Shown piece by piece: positions 1 through 12,705 of a stretch of DNA of 64,000 nt; position 1 is the first letter of the stretch, and every line of letters begins with the position of its first letter. The DNA is from Niebla homalea (Eukaryota > Ascomycota > Lecanoromycetes > Lecanorales > Ramalinaceae). The stretch lies in NCBI GenBank assembly GCA_019925105.1, contig JAHGAU010000013.1:868001-932000 (forward strand), in the 5' to 3' direction. The translations under genes were made by a program, and so were the position numbers. The notes beneath the pieces are model-generated. The model made no database searches. It had not been told where the DNA came from and saw only the letters and a program-made list of their open reading frames with translations.

Positions 1-1469
1 AGTAGCGCTCCAAGACCGCTTTCCCAGCGTGAACGAGTGCTAGGGGTAGCCTGCCCAGTTTCTTTGCAATCCGTCTTGCAGATTCTAGGAACCTAGGTCT
101 CCATGGCATTACTTCGCAAGCAGCTCTGAGGATGAGCTCATTAGCTGTTTCCTCATCGGGTTCCTGAATTCGTAGAAGCGCTGGCCGAATGTTCCGTGGG
201 ACCTGAATTAAGTCTCGAACTCAGCAACTCTCAATTTCATGGAAGGACTCGTGAATGGTTTACCTGTGGTCCTGATTACGGGTAGTCATCAGTATGACGC
301 CTGTCTCTCTCCTCCAGGAAAAAGTTCCTCGAAACCCATTGCAGGATCGTCGGCATTGTCAATGATCAGTAGCCATGAATTATCAAGCTCGGCCAGATAT
401 GTCTTTGCAGCTACCTCGCTAGGCTCTCTGTCTACGTTGGCGTTATTCGAATATGTGTGCTTTGCGCTCTCTTGAGAGCTGGCGTTGATGTGGAACACAC
501 CTCAGAAGCTGACGTGTGTTCAGATAGAGGAATACTTGTCTGACTAGACAATTGGACTCACCTTTGCCTGTTGTCCTGTGCGAGTTTGCAACAAAATTCT
601 GTCTTTCCGGGACCCCCATGAAGTGGGCCTGATTAGCGGTCTGATACTTCTACACTAGCGAGCTATTTTGCACAATCCGGACATCAATAGCCTGCAACCT
701 AACTAAGCCGTAAGTCACGAAGCGTCTTTGATGACCACGTTGGTCCTTGCGAAGTCCATATCGTCCTTGAGCTCCTTCCAGTGCTTCTCTCTTCCAGTAA
801 AGACGCTGCTGACAGCGCGAGGAATCTGAAAATACCTATTCAACGGCGCGTCCGAAGCTATGCCAGTAGCAGCCTTGATTTAATTACGAAGGGGCCCTTC
901 GCCAAAAGGTTCGAGACCGTTTCCTAAAGAGGCCAGTTCGCACTGTAACTTGAATCCAAAGAAACGTCAGTTGAGTCCTGCGAATTGCGAGCGTAGACGA
1001 AATGCTGTGCCGTGAGAAGAGTCTGGAGACTGCTTTGAAAATGGGAAGGCTGCCGTCGAATCTTATCTGTTTCTTCATCTTTCCCTTGCTTTCAGAGCTC
1101 CTTTTTGACACCATCACGCGTTCCTGTGACTTCTGTACCATCCTTCCCAGCAATGTCTTTCACACATGCCTCAAGCGTTTTCATTCTAGATTGGCAGCTT
1201 TTCAACACTGTTGCGACATCATTCCAGACCTTCGTTATTTGAGCGTCATTGGATCTCGAATCACCCTCTGTTTGCTTGCTCTGCGCGTTCCACAGAGCTA
1301 AAACCGTATCATTGACGGTCCGAATGGCATCGACCTCCTTCTTGAAGCCCTTGAGTTCCTGTTCAATCTCGCCTCTCGAAGCGTTCATATTTCTCAAGTA
1401 GCTGCCAACGCGCCAGCAAACCTCTATCAGGCTTACCGTGCCAACCGCGGTCGAAAAAGGGTCAGCCAT
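1..1469 (-). pseudogene. Decayed NB-ARC (NLR/STAND) gene, 3' end outside window
   Basis: NLR proteins are fungal intracellular receptors linked to non-self recognition and cell death. The ATG at 1469 opens about 125 residues of the fungal STAND N-terminal helical domain (MADPFSTAVGTVSLIEVCWR). The same frame then meets TGA near 1092 and TAG further on, although homologous-looking sequence continues. A linker follows (about 735-840, FQIPRAVSSVFTGREKHW), then a Walker B-like stretch (WLLIIDNADDP, about 370), an RNBS-B-like TTR motif in another frame, and a GLPLA-type motif (KLGRLPLALVHAGKAV) in the first 60 bases. No P-loop is recognisable around 660-720. Several frame changes and stops show the gene is dead. 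The first stop fits a CGA-to-TGA change, as expected from C-to-T mutation. The helical and repeat parts lie beyond the left edge. Confidence 0.8.
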
Positions 1470-4400
1470 AGCGAATCTGCTAAGACCCCTGATTGCGTGT
1501 ATCCAGTACAGCAGCGAGACCAAAAAGGCAATCAGAAGCCAAATGCACCACCAACATGCACGCTCTAGCCCTCGAGATTCACGGCGCCATCATCAAAACC
1601 CTTGTCTGGCAAGGCAACCAATAAGAGTGAGCTTTGAGATGATGATCCTCTTACCAAGAGGCAGAGCAATAGCTAAGGATCAATCGATGATGAAAAGCCT
1701 TAGGATATATCTCCTTATCCTCTAGCACAATGCCTGAGATAAGTGGCCATAGAAACACGAGGCTCGTGTATATAGCCAAGATCCAATGCGGCTGAGACTC
1801 GTGACGGAACGAACACCTGCAGGGCCCATGCACGACGACGCAACAGCGAGTAATGATTGGTGAGGCATCCATGACGACTAGAACCAGAAGGTGTTGCTGG
1901 ATGCCACACTCAAACTATCTGAAACTTTCGAGTGCATAAGGTACTGTAGTGGCTGCATGTTTCCTGTATCGATTTCGGTCCCCCACGGCAAATGTCCCTG
2001 CGAAATAGGGCTGAGCAATCCAGCTACAGCCGCAGCCTCATAATTGTACATCCGTCAGAGCGTCGTCCTTTGCCTTTGCTATGCCTGTCCACTCCCATTG
2101 GTCCCTAATCAACGGACAGTTGCAGGGCAGAATAACCGTCAGCATACCTCCGCAGCCAGTGGAATTACCCTATACCCGCGAACGTCACAGACATCGAGCA
2201 TGAGGATACGTCAAGAAACTTCTGACCCATGGGGTAGTATTATAGCTGCATAGTCGCTCTGACTCATGGGGTAGTATTATAGCTGCATGGTCGCTTTGCA
2301 TATTGAGGAGCTTGCTGATAAGTTGGCTTGTGAGTGTATCTCCGAGAAAACCGCTCCTGTGCCCCACAGTGCCCCACCGTTTCCCCACTCCAATGCGACG
2401 GTGGCTCCTTGCAAGATCCGACAGCAGGGCAGGGTTGGAAACATGTCTCTTTTGATCTCAAGGAGAGGGCCTCTGACACCATACCGGCCTCAACTAGCTT
2501 ACAACCCGCGAAGCAGATAAAGACTTTGACTGATGGGTGCGGTTGATGTATCTGTTCCTAAGTTCCTCAATGAGTCGTTGATGCCTTTTTATTTAGTGGC
2601 GAAAACGATGCGACAAAGTGAGCGGCGGCAGGTTTGCGGAATTTCCCCTGGGCTTTTGGTGGCCCCTGTGACCTTTTAATGGGACCCAAGGGGCGGGATA
2701 CGGGTATAGGTCAATGGCTACTGATGCAACTCTGAGCTGGTACTTGGTCTAGTGGGGGCATCAGGAGAGTGTTATTGCCTTGAGCTCAGCGAATCCTTGA
2801 ATAATGTATGTTTTATTCCAACGTGAAGACAAATGTGTGTACACAATGGGCCGGCCAGTGTCCTTCACCCCATTTGGCGAGATGATAGAGGTCGTGATTG
2901 AGTCAATGATAGGATGCTTCGGCTGAGAGGCTCGTGACTTCTCGGAATTACCACAGTGAAGGACATGATGGGCGAGCTGGAAAGGTCTAAGACAGCTTCA
3001 ATTTTGCTCACATCATTAAGGTGAAATCCGAATCATAGCCCTTGGCCATGAAAAGTCCAAGCCTGTAAATGCTGGGACATCCCGCACCGTCCTCAACATT
3101 GGCACGCGACGAGGCCCATCACTTCGTATTCGATTCTTTCACTAGCCATCTGCGAACAGATGAGGAGAGTCAGACCTCACAATGATACGAAAACATCAAA
3201 GATCAAAGGACTGGACGGGCGTAGGGTTGACCAAAGGTTCATCAACATGTTGCTCACAGTTCAGCCTGCTTCGAACATCCACATGAGGACAAGTGAAAAG
3301 CGGTCGAAGCGCAAAAAATTGCGCAATTCATCGAGATGGCAGATCCCAACGAACGAGCTGGTGAATGCCCTTGCCGGGTCCTCCTAATAATAATTATATG
3401 GAGGTTCTCTTAGAAGATATTCGAATTCTGCAGTGCGTTCGAGCATCAAATGCTTGGGCAATGTCGAATAATAGTATTCACCCGTGCCTCACTATGACGC
3501 TGCGGCATTTTCTGCTGTCGTCCGTTATTCCCAGTGGGGGGCTCAGTGCCGCATGGCGTTGGTTGGTGGTCGCATGAGAGGCTTTTTGTCTTGCCAATAG
3601 GAGGTTTCAGTCCCTTGCTAGAGCCTGCTAGCCTCTTCACACTCCACAGGCGCTTTTCGGGTTCTCGAAAGGCTAGATTATCTTATCAACCCCATCCAGT
3701 GGTGTTGGTGCCGATCGCCATGGCCAATCGAATGTGCTGTAAGATGATTTGCTTCGGAGGTTTCTCTAGCAGGCAAGGCTGCTTCCGCTGTAAAGTCGTG
3801 GATCGGTGGAGAAGCAAATCAAATTTTTGCGATTTGGATTAGATGGGCGACTAACAACTAGACTCATTGCAATAGCTTTGTCTCCTTAGTCATCGATTTC
3901 ATGTCTTTCGGTAGAGCGGACCCTTGAATGAAGGCTCTGTTCCAGCGTGTCATACTGTCGAATGACTCGTACAGGCTTGAATGTGGCTAATGGAACAAAT
4001 GGCATAAAAGAAGTCGATTGTGGAGCCACTTCTGACCTCTTTTCATTATTATGCGGTGAGATTGGTAAGGTCCATTGTAATTCATGATACCAATCAAACC
4101 TTCGACTTCCTGACCAGGCAGCTGTGAAAAGTGCTTGATCATCATCACACAGCCACCGCTTTTTCATATTTCCATCACCCATTTCTGCCAGTCATCTGGC
4201 AGAGTCGCAACCTTGTCAAAGAGGATTTTCATTTTATTTAACAGACCATTATCTGTTGCCTTTTTTCAAATCAATGCTTCAGTTTCCGGAATGATTTGAC
4301 ACATGCGATAAATCATGCCAGAGTTCTGTCTCTAGCCGACGTGGGCTGATCGTTCCTCGGGGCTCGGCCTGAATCAGTTCAACCTTAGCCAGATCACTCC

Positions 4401-4515
4401 CTCGACCCCGGAACCCCCCACCATCGGAGAATTATCCAACCAGGTCGCCTTTATTTACTTGTTTGGCCCACAAATACGCCAAAAATTCCCTCTCCTTTCA
4501 TCATCATCATCGAAC
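1470..4515. other. Intergenic, no supported gene
   Basis: Only short ORFs without recognisable domains occur here. A minus-strand ORF of 98 codons at 3886-4182 has no family signature and is not called. One 37-bp tandem duplication is listed separately. The last few hundred bases should contain the promoter and leader of the copper-fist gene. Confidence 0.6.
2222..2295. repeat. 37-bp tandem duplication
   Basis: Two adjacent 37-bp copies (2222-2258 and 2259-2295) share the core GGGGTAGTATTATAGCTGCA and differ at two positions. No gene overlaps them. The high identity suggests a recent slippage or duplication event. Confidence 0.9.
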
Positions 4516-6335
4516 ATGCTCTTCGGAGGAGAGAAATATGCGTGCGAGGCCTGTGTACGCGGTCATCGAGTCAGTACTTGCCAACACACAAGTAAGCGCC
4601 CAAAGGACATCCAAGCCCTTCCCACGGGCCTGATTTTTCGAAGGCGCTTGCTGACCAAGTGGACACAGATCGTCCCCTGACCCATATCAACAAGAAAGGA
4701 AGACCAGTCAGCCAATGCCCGCATTGCAGAGGCCTGAGGAAGAGTCGAGCCAGTCATGTCGCTTGTGACTGTGGGGTCAAACCACATACCAAGGAAGAGT
4801 GCACAGATGATCGAAGCGAAGCCGATTCGACCTTGACGGACACCACTGATCAGCATGCATGTTGCTGTTCGCATGGCATGAGATGCACATGCGCTGTGAA
4901 GAAAGAGCATCTCGAGCCGGTGCCTGAAGTGGACCTACCTTCACCATCCATGCCAATCAGGAGGACCAGCTCCAAGAAACCGAGATTGGCCAAAGCTGGC
5001 TCCGACAACTCCCTCACAGTATTCGCCAACGGCCATCACAAGCCCATTCACAAGCATAATGACTCGGCACACCAACATGGCGTGCCCTATAAGATCCCAA
5101 TACCTCACAGCGTCGCCGGAAACGCAGATGTCGCAAGAAGGTCGACCGACAGTTTACCATTGCTCAAAAGGAAAGGTTCACCACACGTTGACTTCCCCAA
5201 CTTCTCAGAAGGTCGCCGAATGTCAAGATCGGAACACGGCTCCCCGCTGCCGCGTCAGGGTGATCAGCTGCCCCCGCTGGATTACAGCTTCCCCCTCAAC
5301 GAAAGCCCAGTGTTTGACGACTACTTCCCATCGCAGTACTATCCTCCTCAAAGCGACGCCCCTCGCATGTCGGCAGGCCTTAGCATGTCTCCCACCACCG
5401 ACTGGGGGTCCATGGATTTACCAGGTGGACTGTCCGCTGCCTACAACCAAACACACTTCTCCAACTTTGAGCGCCCACCCCTCACCACCTCCTCGTCGGG
5501 TACGTCGGGCGGAGTCTCCAACATCAGCGATTTCGGACCCCAAAGCCCTTCCCGTCCAGAATTATCAACGACTTCCTCGGATGATCAAGGATTGAATCGC
5601 CTCTCATGCTCCTCCTTCACTGGTCCCCCTCAGACCCTTTCACCAATGAACTTTGATTATGTACCACCAACAACGGCTTCCCCTTCGCAACTTGAAGGCA
5701 GTTCGTCCGCCTACTTGGCACCTGCAACGGCATCGCCCTCGCTTCTCTCACATAGTCCGGCCAATTATATGCATCCGAGGAAGCCTTCACCGCCAAGATC
5801 TCAGACCATTCCAAACAGTCAGGCGGCGATGACTTCATCGAATCTCAAAGAAATAGACTCAAACACCTACGTTCAAAAGACACCTCTCGACAATCTATCA
5901 TCAAGGGCCACTTCATCCCACGTCGAGTCTATCACCAGTAGTTACCCTCAGCACGCAAGTCCTGATATCCCATCCGCTAGGACTGCGTCTACCCACAACG
6001 AGCCCAAATCAAGCAAATCCCTTCAGAAGTCCTCTACATCACCACAACCAACCAACAGCATCCCACAGCCATTTGGTCAACCCAAGAGTGCATCGCCGCC
6101 GCAACTTGAGGCCAGTCCGAGTGGGAGTCATGGAAGCGAAGCTTTCGAAAGACATGGTCTTTCAGTGCATGGGCTTCAAAGATTGGCGCATCCCGACGCG
6201 GCCACCGTGGCCACAAGCAGCTTGCATATTCCCGCTGCTGAGGAAGAAAAACACATCTGGGCAGGCACCGTCAGTCCCAGTGAAACGTCTTTCGTATCTC
6301 AGCAGGAGGTCGAAGGCAACAGCTGGCAACGATGA
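4516..6335 (+). CDS. Copper-fist DNA-binding transcription factor
   Basis: Exons 4516-4591 and 4669-6335; the 77-bp intron has donor GTAAGC and acceptor CACAG. Product 580 aa. The N-terminus is a classic copper fist: Zn ligands C10, C13, C22 and H24 (CEACVRGHRVSTCQH), the KGRP minor-groove motif at 35-38, and further cysteines C42, C45, C58 and C60 in SQCPHCRGLRKS and ACDCG. A second Cys cluster lies at 90-100 (CCCSHGMRCTC), like the copper-binding clusters of Mac1/GRISEA/Ace1 regulators. The remaining 450 residues are Ser/Pro-rich and probably disordered. In the family, Cu(I) occupancy controls nuclear activation of metal-uptake or detoxification genes; whether this one responds to copper excess or shortage cannot be read here. 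Replacing the usual Asp by Asn at the splice junction (HTNRPL) is a small oddity. No neighbour is obviously copper-related. Confidence 0.9.
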
Positions 6336-6865
6336 GAGTCAAAGCAAGTCTTCCCACAATGCGCAGAGTACGACGATGGATGATTGGACGGCATGGCATT
6401 GCATATCTGTATGATACCTGTGTATATCGCGAGATTCCCATATACCCTACATAGATGTTGAGCGTCGCATAGAAGCACTGTACCAAATAAGGGAATAGAG
6501 AACGGACATAGATCTCATATGAATCTAATTCACTACAATGCTAAATTCCAAACTCGAAAGCGTACTCTTCTGAGATTGATTCCCAAAGGCACAATTTGAA
6601 AGACTTGAAAAACCATGATCATCGCTCCCTCATCATTAATAACACCACTGCACCAAGCTGACCGAATGAAAGAAGGGTATCTCAAAAAAGGAAAATCGCA
6701 TCACGCGTCTCAGCTTCATTCGGACTCCCCACTCCCTCTCCCGTCTCGATCATCAGTGTTCCCAATCTTCTCAAGTCTCCCTCTCTCGCATGAACCATCC
6801 ATTCCCCCTCCAACCCCTTCTCTCTTCCCAGAACCCCCCCCGGCGGTTCCCCTCCCCACCCCAAC
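6336..6865. other. Intergenic, pyrimidine-rich 3' flank
   Basis: Convergent 3' ends of the copper-fist gene and the small hydrophobic protein gene. From about 6720 the plus strand is strongly C/T-rich. No gene is supported. Confidence 0.5.
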
Positions 6866-7279
6866 TCAAGCCCTCTTCTTCCCCCCCACCCAACCCTGCT
6901 GCCCCTTCTGCCTCGCCTGATACTGCTGATACCCCACCACGCCCGCCACAATAACACCGATGATGACGATATTGCCTGTGTTTTGTTCACACACACACAA
7001 ACTTATCAGCCCCGTTCTTCTCGCAAATGTGCCTCTCCACCTTCACAAACACACAGCAAAGGGGAAGAAGAACTCACCTAACACGAAGCCCACCAGCCCG
7101 GAGAAGAGATCGATGATGGAGGAGATGAGGTTGCCGGCCACGTGGAAGACGGTCTCGATGGCGCCCCGGGTGAGGGCGAAGAGGGATTGGCAGGCGGCGA
7201 GGAAGGTGTTGAGGATGCCGCGGAAGAGGTTGAGGATGGAGGTGAGGAGGGAGGAGATGGCGTCGGTGATGCTGGCCAT
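6866..7279 (-). CDS. Small hydrophobic membrane protein
   Basis: Exons 7279-7078 and 6975-6866; the intron has donor GTGAGT and acceptor ACACAG and is spliced inside a Gly codon. Product 103 aa. It begins MASITDAISSLLTSILNLF, continues through long amphipathic or hydrophobic helices (about 1-70), then a clear transmembrane segment (NIVIIGVIVAGVVGYQQYQ, about 69-87) and a short Gly/Lys-rich basic tail (GGKKRA). This pattern resembles small uncharacterised membrane proteins common in Pezizomycotina. The continuous phase and good splice signals support a real gene. Function is unknown; a membrane-shaping or tail-anchored role is only a guess. Confidence 0.72.
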
Positions 7280-8295
7280 TCTCTTTTGTTTGGTTTCGTA
7301 CGGATGGTGCTGGTGGGATGTGAAGGATAATGGGGATTGTTTTGCTTTTCAAGCTAGGAGGGCGGGTTGATAATAACAAACAATTAATTATGGTAGGCTC
7401 AAAGGATGAAGCGAGAAGATCATTCGAGAGACGACGTCCAGGTATCGTAAACAAACCTTTCAAGCCACTTTTCGTTTTGCAGTAGGGTGTCAAGGAAGTA
7501 GGGGAATCGCGTGAGCTTGGTTTTATTTGTTTTCCGGCAGAATGAGGAAAATCACGAAAGCTTGATTTTCCGAAAACAGGAAAATGCGTTATGACGCTGG
7601 AATGCCAAGATTTTCGGGGAGCGTCTGCGGGGCAAGCGTGTGCTCAGCCCTACATGTGTTGGAAGTTTGGTGGCGTAAGCGTTGTTGGCCCCCTACAACA
7701 CGTCATTGTCGTTCAGATGATGACTTACAATGTTCATACAATTATGCAGCCAGTCTGAATACGAAATCAAGAGCATGGGCGAAAACCCAAGAACTGAGTC
7801 CTATTTAACTGCTGGTCTTGAAAGATTGTGTCTGCCGGCCCATCGAATATGCCCAGTCTTCCCTTATTAGCAGAACGCCATACCATCAGGATCGAAGCAA
7901 TCTCCGAATCAGATCTGTAGAGGTCTCGTCTCTGGAATTAAGCCCGGCACATGATTGGGCCTTTGAACGACCCCTGGAAAGATTTGATGGGTTTACGATT
8001 GAAATGTGGCTGGGATTTTGTATAGCAAATTACAACGTGATGAGGGATCGAGAGCCATGGAAATGACCTTGTGAATCGAAACTTTGCTCTTTGATATTGA
8101 ACTCAGGTCATTCTCTGCCTCTCCCATTTTATCCGCGGACCATGGCCTGCTGCGGCTTGAACGTGTCCAGATCTTCATCTTCTAGGTCAATTCCTAGCCT
8201 GGGGATTTGGGTAATGCGTAAAAATTGGGCTTTTTCCACAATGTAGATATTGAACATCACCATTCGTTTTCCGCAGCTTTACAACTTCATCCATC
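7280..8295. other. Intergenic
   Basis: Upstream region of the small membrane protein and 3' flank of the Gpi16 gene. ORFs of 60-80 codons here have no domain features. No RNA gene or repeat was recognised. Confidence 0.5.
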
Positions 8296-10230
8296 CTACT
8301 GCTCCTTCTTCTCCTTCTCTATCGCAATCCTACCACCTCCAGAGTACTTTTCCCTCAACTTGAGCACCCATCTTCCAATCCTTACCTTCGCATAACTGAA
8401 GTCCCACCCTTCAACCTCATCAGCGCCAACGAAGCGCCTGACAAGCAGGTTGAAGATGCTGCCAAACGCCAGCGCCATGACGGTGCTTGTCAGGATGATG
8501 ACGTTATAGGGCATGCTAAAATCCGGGGTCGGCAATGGTAGGAGGAGACTGGTTGTGCGGATGTACGAAGGCTGCTGTGGCTGCTGTTGCTGCTGCTGCC
8601 GCTCTCTAGAGCCTGAGGTTGGGGGCAGTAATTTGATGACTGCAGGACCAACGTCAAACCCTCGATTCGCGTCGGGCGGATACTCAGTATAGCGTAGGAT
8701 AGCCTTGTCGAAATCGTAACTCAGGATCATGGTGGAGTTGGCGGGAATAGAGATGACGAGTTCGAGCTGGGTACCTCGCTCGCGGTCGAGGGCTGGGCGA
8801 TAGATTATCTGCTTGATGAGCTCATGGTTGGACGTGGACGAGGTAGACAGTTTTGAGCGCAAGGTGTGGAGGTACGGCTTCATGAACCAGGGTAGGTTTT
8901 CAAAGTAGACGAATTCGATGGGAGAAGCAAGGCTTGGGTTGGTGAGCAGTGCCTGCACCCCACCCCTTTCTTGCCCGTGGCCGGTGATGGATCGAGAGGC
9001 GAAGAGTGCTGGTGAGGCACGGGGATTAAAGGTCTGCGGCCCCATATGAGATAGAATCATGTCGAAAGGCTCGGTCGCATTCAAAGTGTAGGTCCTCACT
9101 GAAGCTTTCCCCAATTTTGTTTCAACTGCGTGCTCTGGCTTGATGGTCTCACGCTCGGGTGGCACATTTAGATAGACCGAGTCGTGAACTTGCCCACTGT
9201 CATCCTCTGCGAGACATGAACCCTGTAGAGGCTGGCCAAAGATCTCGGCGAGAGTCCACGATTGACCTCTGCGATGTTCGGATGGAAAGCAAGCATCCTC
9301 TGCACCATACGCTTTTGTCTGATCGCACAGAAGAGACTCTATATGAGCTGGGCGAGGTATTGGGTCGTCTGGAGATTGTCAGGCTTGACCATACACAAGC
9401 AGTCCAGCAGTACTCACGTCGAGGACGTTTTGAACGTTCAATGTCCAGGACCATATCTACGGTCTGCTCCATCTCGATGCTGCAAGAATCCTCATCCTTG
9501 GGACAGACTGATTTGACATCAATCGCCATGCTTTGCCATGAGGCATCGAAAAGCTTGTGACCGTCTAAAAGACTGGCGATGCCAGCATTGCCCTTACACG
9601 GAAGGAGTTTGAGAAAAGGGGTGAGGTTCTCCGTACAGACCACCTCACGTGGTAGCATACCATGCAGTAAGTATAGGGACGAGCCAGGTTCTCCCTGAGG
9701 GTTACCGTCTGGTCGAAACGTTAGTTGTGGTCGTGAGGTACGTGTCGAATCGATGAAATTCATGGAGGCACAGAACAGGCCGGATAGGGCGTTGTTCAGG
9801 GTCGTCCATCTCGCAAAAGATCTTGTGTCTCTCAGTACATGCTTCTTCTTCTTCAGCAGCTCAAGTATACCCACTCTGCTTCTGACACCGCCTTCACCCA
9901 TGCCCATATCTCGACCCCTGTTCCACCCTCCTTATAGCCTTGATGAGGCTTGGCCCCCCAGCCTTCATCATCCCATCTGCCGGAGCTGAATCTCAAATGG
10001 AGCTCTTCTGTTCTTGAGTGCTGCAGTATTTGACCAAGAGAACGTGGGATGTATCTGAAGTGCTGCTGCTGATAAGACTTCAGGGATGCATTACCCCAGA
10101 ATTGGAATGAGGCAAGGAGGGAAGGCGGAGTCAACGGTGTAAGGTCGAGGCGCTCTCTATAGTGACCATCTGCGCGGACCGATCTGATAAGGAGGCAATA
10201 TAAGGATAGAGTGCAGAGAAAGAGTAGCAT
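8296..10230 (-). CDS. GPI16: GPI transamidase component Gpi16/PIG-T
   Basis: Exons 10230-9875, 9821-9418 and 9368-8296; introns of 53 bp (GTGGGT...CAAG) and 49 bp (GTGAGT...CCAG) restore phase exactly. Product 610 aa, the usual length for fungal Gpi16. It is a luminal ER subunit of the transamidase that swaps a C-terminal signal peptide for a preassembled GPI anchor. Visible features are a signal peptide (about 1-22), the conserved EGGTGVEIWAW and LSGLFCASMNFIDSTRTSRP blocks, TVDMVLD, GQSWTLAEIFGQPLQGSC, VYFENLPWFMKPYLHTL, and a single transmembrane helix at about 541-563 followed by a short basic cytosolic tail. A Gln-run (about 511-519) before the membrane segment is a lineage-specific insertion. 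The start was chosen because it opens the signal peptide. Housekeeping gene. Confidence 0.93.
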
Positions 10231-11267
10231 GCCGTCATATCGGCCTAAGAGACTATTGACGCATATTATTTCAGCGTCCATAACACGTCGCAAAGGAGAG
10301 CAGTTCGGCAGATATTCGGAGCTAAATAGGGCGGGCCATATGTACCAGTCGGACAATACAGCATTCTGAATTTTTAAAATTAAAAATCCATTACCTAGTT
10401 CCTTCCTCCCCTCGAGGAAACCCCTTAGAGCTATCTATTAAGTTTTCGGGGGTCACGCTGGGGGTTTTGTTAATGTTCTTGGTGGGGGAAGGTACGAGTG
10501 CAGGTGGAGGGATAGGTGAAGGTGGAGTTGCAGGTGAGGGTGAGGTGCAGGTGCAGGTAAGGAACATTATTGTAAGATTATGACATTTTGAAATTTGAAA
10601 TCCTGCATTGTCCGAAAAGTCTTGGCGTAGCACTATTTAACACAGTAGAACTATTGACCTAGTCTTCAAAAATTGAATCCTGTTTCCAGTCAGGAGATAC
10701 TGGCATTGCGACTCTTGGAACATGATGCCATGTATTTGTGACTCATCGAGCTATCAATGTAGGTCCTATCTAACCTAGTCGCCCTGGGAACAGACTAGAG
10801 GAAAGTAAGACGACATCCAATACGCTACCATCACCTCTGACCTTGCCATTGCATTAGACGCCTGGTTCACGAAGAGCAGTTTCAGCGCCAACATATGCAA
10901 GCCTTCGGCGTACCACGTGCCTATTGTGTATATGTATTGGACTTACCCTCTGACTACGTGTGACTATGTTATTGATCCTTTACTGAGCATGCGGGTATGT
11001 GGAGTTTCGGCTTTTATGTTTCAGCTTTTCACGATCCGAGAGGACGTCGTGCTTGCGACCTGATGCAGTCATAAGGCATAGTTTGATTTGCAGTTCAGAT
11101 CTGAGCCCCTCTTCTAAAGGTAGCAGCTTCCAGCAGCGCTTACTTCTCTATCCATTCTCTGTTCCTCCATTCCCTCAGCTTTATCTGAATGATAAAGGAA
11201 ATATTGTCCCCAAACTAATTCTCCCTCCTCATTCATAATTGTACTTTGTGCGTGATTGCTTTCAAAT
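10231..11267. other. Intergenic with G-rich degenerate minisatellite
   Basis: Upstream of Gpi16 and of the membrane protein gene at 11268. The stretch 10440-10562 is a degenerate purine-rich array (see separate entry). The remainder shows no gene. Confidence 0.5.
10440..10562. repeat. Degenerate GGTGA/GCAGGTG minisatellite
   Basis: Repeated imperfect units such as GCAGGTGAGGGTGAGGTGCA on the plus strand. The same unit family appears at about 33780-34005 and 43000-43580 in this window, so it is a dispersed low-complexity repeat. Confidence 0.7.
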
Positions 11268-12216
11268 ATGCTATTTCTGAGTTTTCGATACATTATCGTC
11301 CTCGTAGTCACCCCCAGCTTCTTCATTTACGTGGCGAATGGGGCGCCTGAGAACTCTTTCCTATATCCGAATGACCAGGAACTTCCGACTTACGACTGCC
11401 AAGACTCTATCAACGTATCATGGACGAGTAATTATGCTTCTGCCTGGCTCATACTGGGGACTATAGATCCGGATAATCATCAATCTGTGGGTGAGTTTTC
11501 TTCATCCCATCACTTTTCTCTCCCACTACTTTACAAGAGACTCAAATTCTTAATCAGGATCGAATCGATCAGTACCCGGAATAGGGGCAGTATCCGTTAC
11601 CCTTGGCTATTGCGACAATCCCCAGACTGCCCATTTCGACCTTCACGATGCAAATGGTAGTGGCAACTACTTTTCGAGCTTCAGGTTCATCATCAGAAAT
11701 CAAAATCACGATGACTCTGTTACTTGGGGCTTGTCTACCACCCAAGGCACCACAAGCGGTGTCCCCACGGCTACTTCTTCTCCTGCGACCACCACTTCTC
11801 CTGCGACTACCACTTCTCCTGCGACTACGACTTCTCCTGCGACCACCACTTCTCCTTTTAACCCATCATCTCCTCCTACAGCTACAGGATCTCTCTCCCA
11901 TTCCAACACTCACAGCAGAGCAATGACTGTAGCTTTCAGTGTGATTAGCTCTCTCTGTGCCATTCTGCTGGTGCTGTCATTGACCCTGTACTTCCGATTT
12001 CGAGCGAAAAGGATTCAAACTCCCCTTCAGAAAAAGTCTCAGCTTGCGGAGGTCAGCTCGACCGTACTTGGACGTATAGAGACGCAGGAGTTGAATGGGA
12101 AAGAAGTGCACGAGATCGAGGGCTGCCCGCGGGCCCCACAGAGCGGTGTCAATGAGCTTCCCGCTTGGAGGCATATGGTAAGAAACAGCCCCATTAGGTT
12201 CAATAGCAATCAATAA
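11268..12216 (+). CDS. Single-pass, Ser/Thr-rich membrane protein
   Basis: Exons 11268-11490 and 11558-12216; donor GTGAGT, acceptor AATCAG. Product 293 aa. It has an N-terminal signal peptide (about 1-25), a small ectodomain of roughly 120 residues with two or more cysteines and N-glycosylation sites, a Ser/Thr-Pro linker with four SPATTT-type hexapeptide repeats (about 148-172), one transmembrane helix (about 197-220, AFSVISSLCAILLVLSLTLY) and a basic cytosolic tail of about 70 residues. This layout is typical of Mid2/WSC-like wall sensors and of many uncharacterised fungal surface proteins. No WSC domain is visible. A surface-sensor role is an inference from architecture only. Confidence 0.72.
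11775..11855 (+). repeat. 18-bp coding repeat (SPATTT)n
   Basis: About four tandem 18-bp units (ACTTCTCCTGCGACTACC and variants) encode Ser-Pro-Ala-Thr-Thr-Thr in the linker of the membrane protein. Copy number is likely to vary between strains. Confidence 0.85.
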
Positions 12217-12705
12217 GATCTCAGGTGGTAACATGGGCGGGTCTCTGCTAGGATATCTAGAGTTGGGCGCTTGTCATCATAACTACCATATTGATCTCCA
12301 TCCGCTACTGATTCGTTCCTCGATCCCCCATGAGCATCATCATTCGTCGAAATTTTCCGAATGAGCTGCTGCTCTGCTTTATTGGCGCTATATTACGCCA
12401 CTATGAAAGCTGCGTATACCCTCGTTTATACAAAAGAAGCCTGATGGATCATGACGAATTCCACCCCAACTATTGCTCCCGCGACTTGGAAGTATTCTTA
12501 GATCGGGCATTTGTTAATCGGATATCTAGACTTAGGACACCATGTGCATTCCTTAGGTGCGCCAGGATAGGATATGCTGAAGATTCACATCCGTAAAAGA
12601 ATGACAAAGAAGACATATCAAGCCATGTCATACTTTTGGTCCCTGATTCTGGCTCTGAATACCTCTTCTGATGTCAGCGCTTCCACGTCCATGGTATTGT
12701 GGCGT
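12217..12705. other. Intergenic between convergent genes
   Basis: Lies between the 3' ends of the membrane protein gene and the F-box-like gene. An 88-codon plus-strand ORF (12330-12596) has no recognisable feature and is not called. Confidence 0.5.

Noticed and set aside
3886..4182. 98-codon minus-strand ORF
   Set aside because: Protein-like in places but without motif, splice partners or neighbours to support it.
5059..5595. 178-codon ORF in the +1 frame of the copper-fist gene
   Set aside because: Overlaps a well-supported coding frame and lacks domain features; it is a composition shadow.
7074..7493. 139-codon minus-strand ORF over the small membrane protein
   Set aside because: Pro/His/Arg-rich translation of another frame of the real exon 1.
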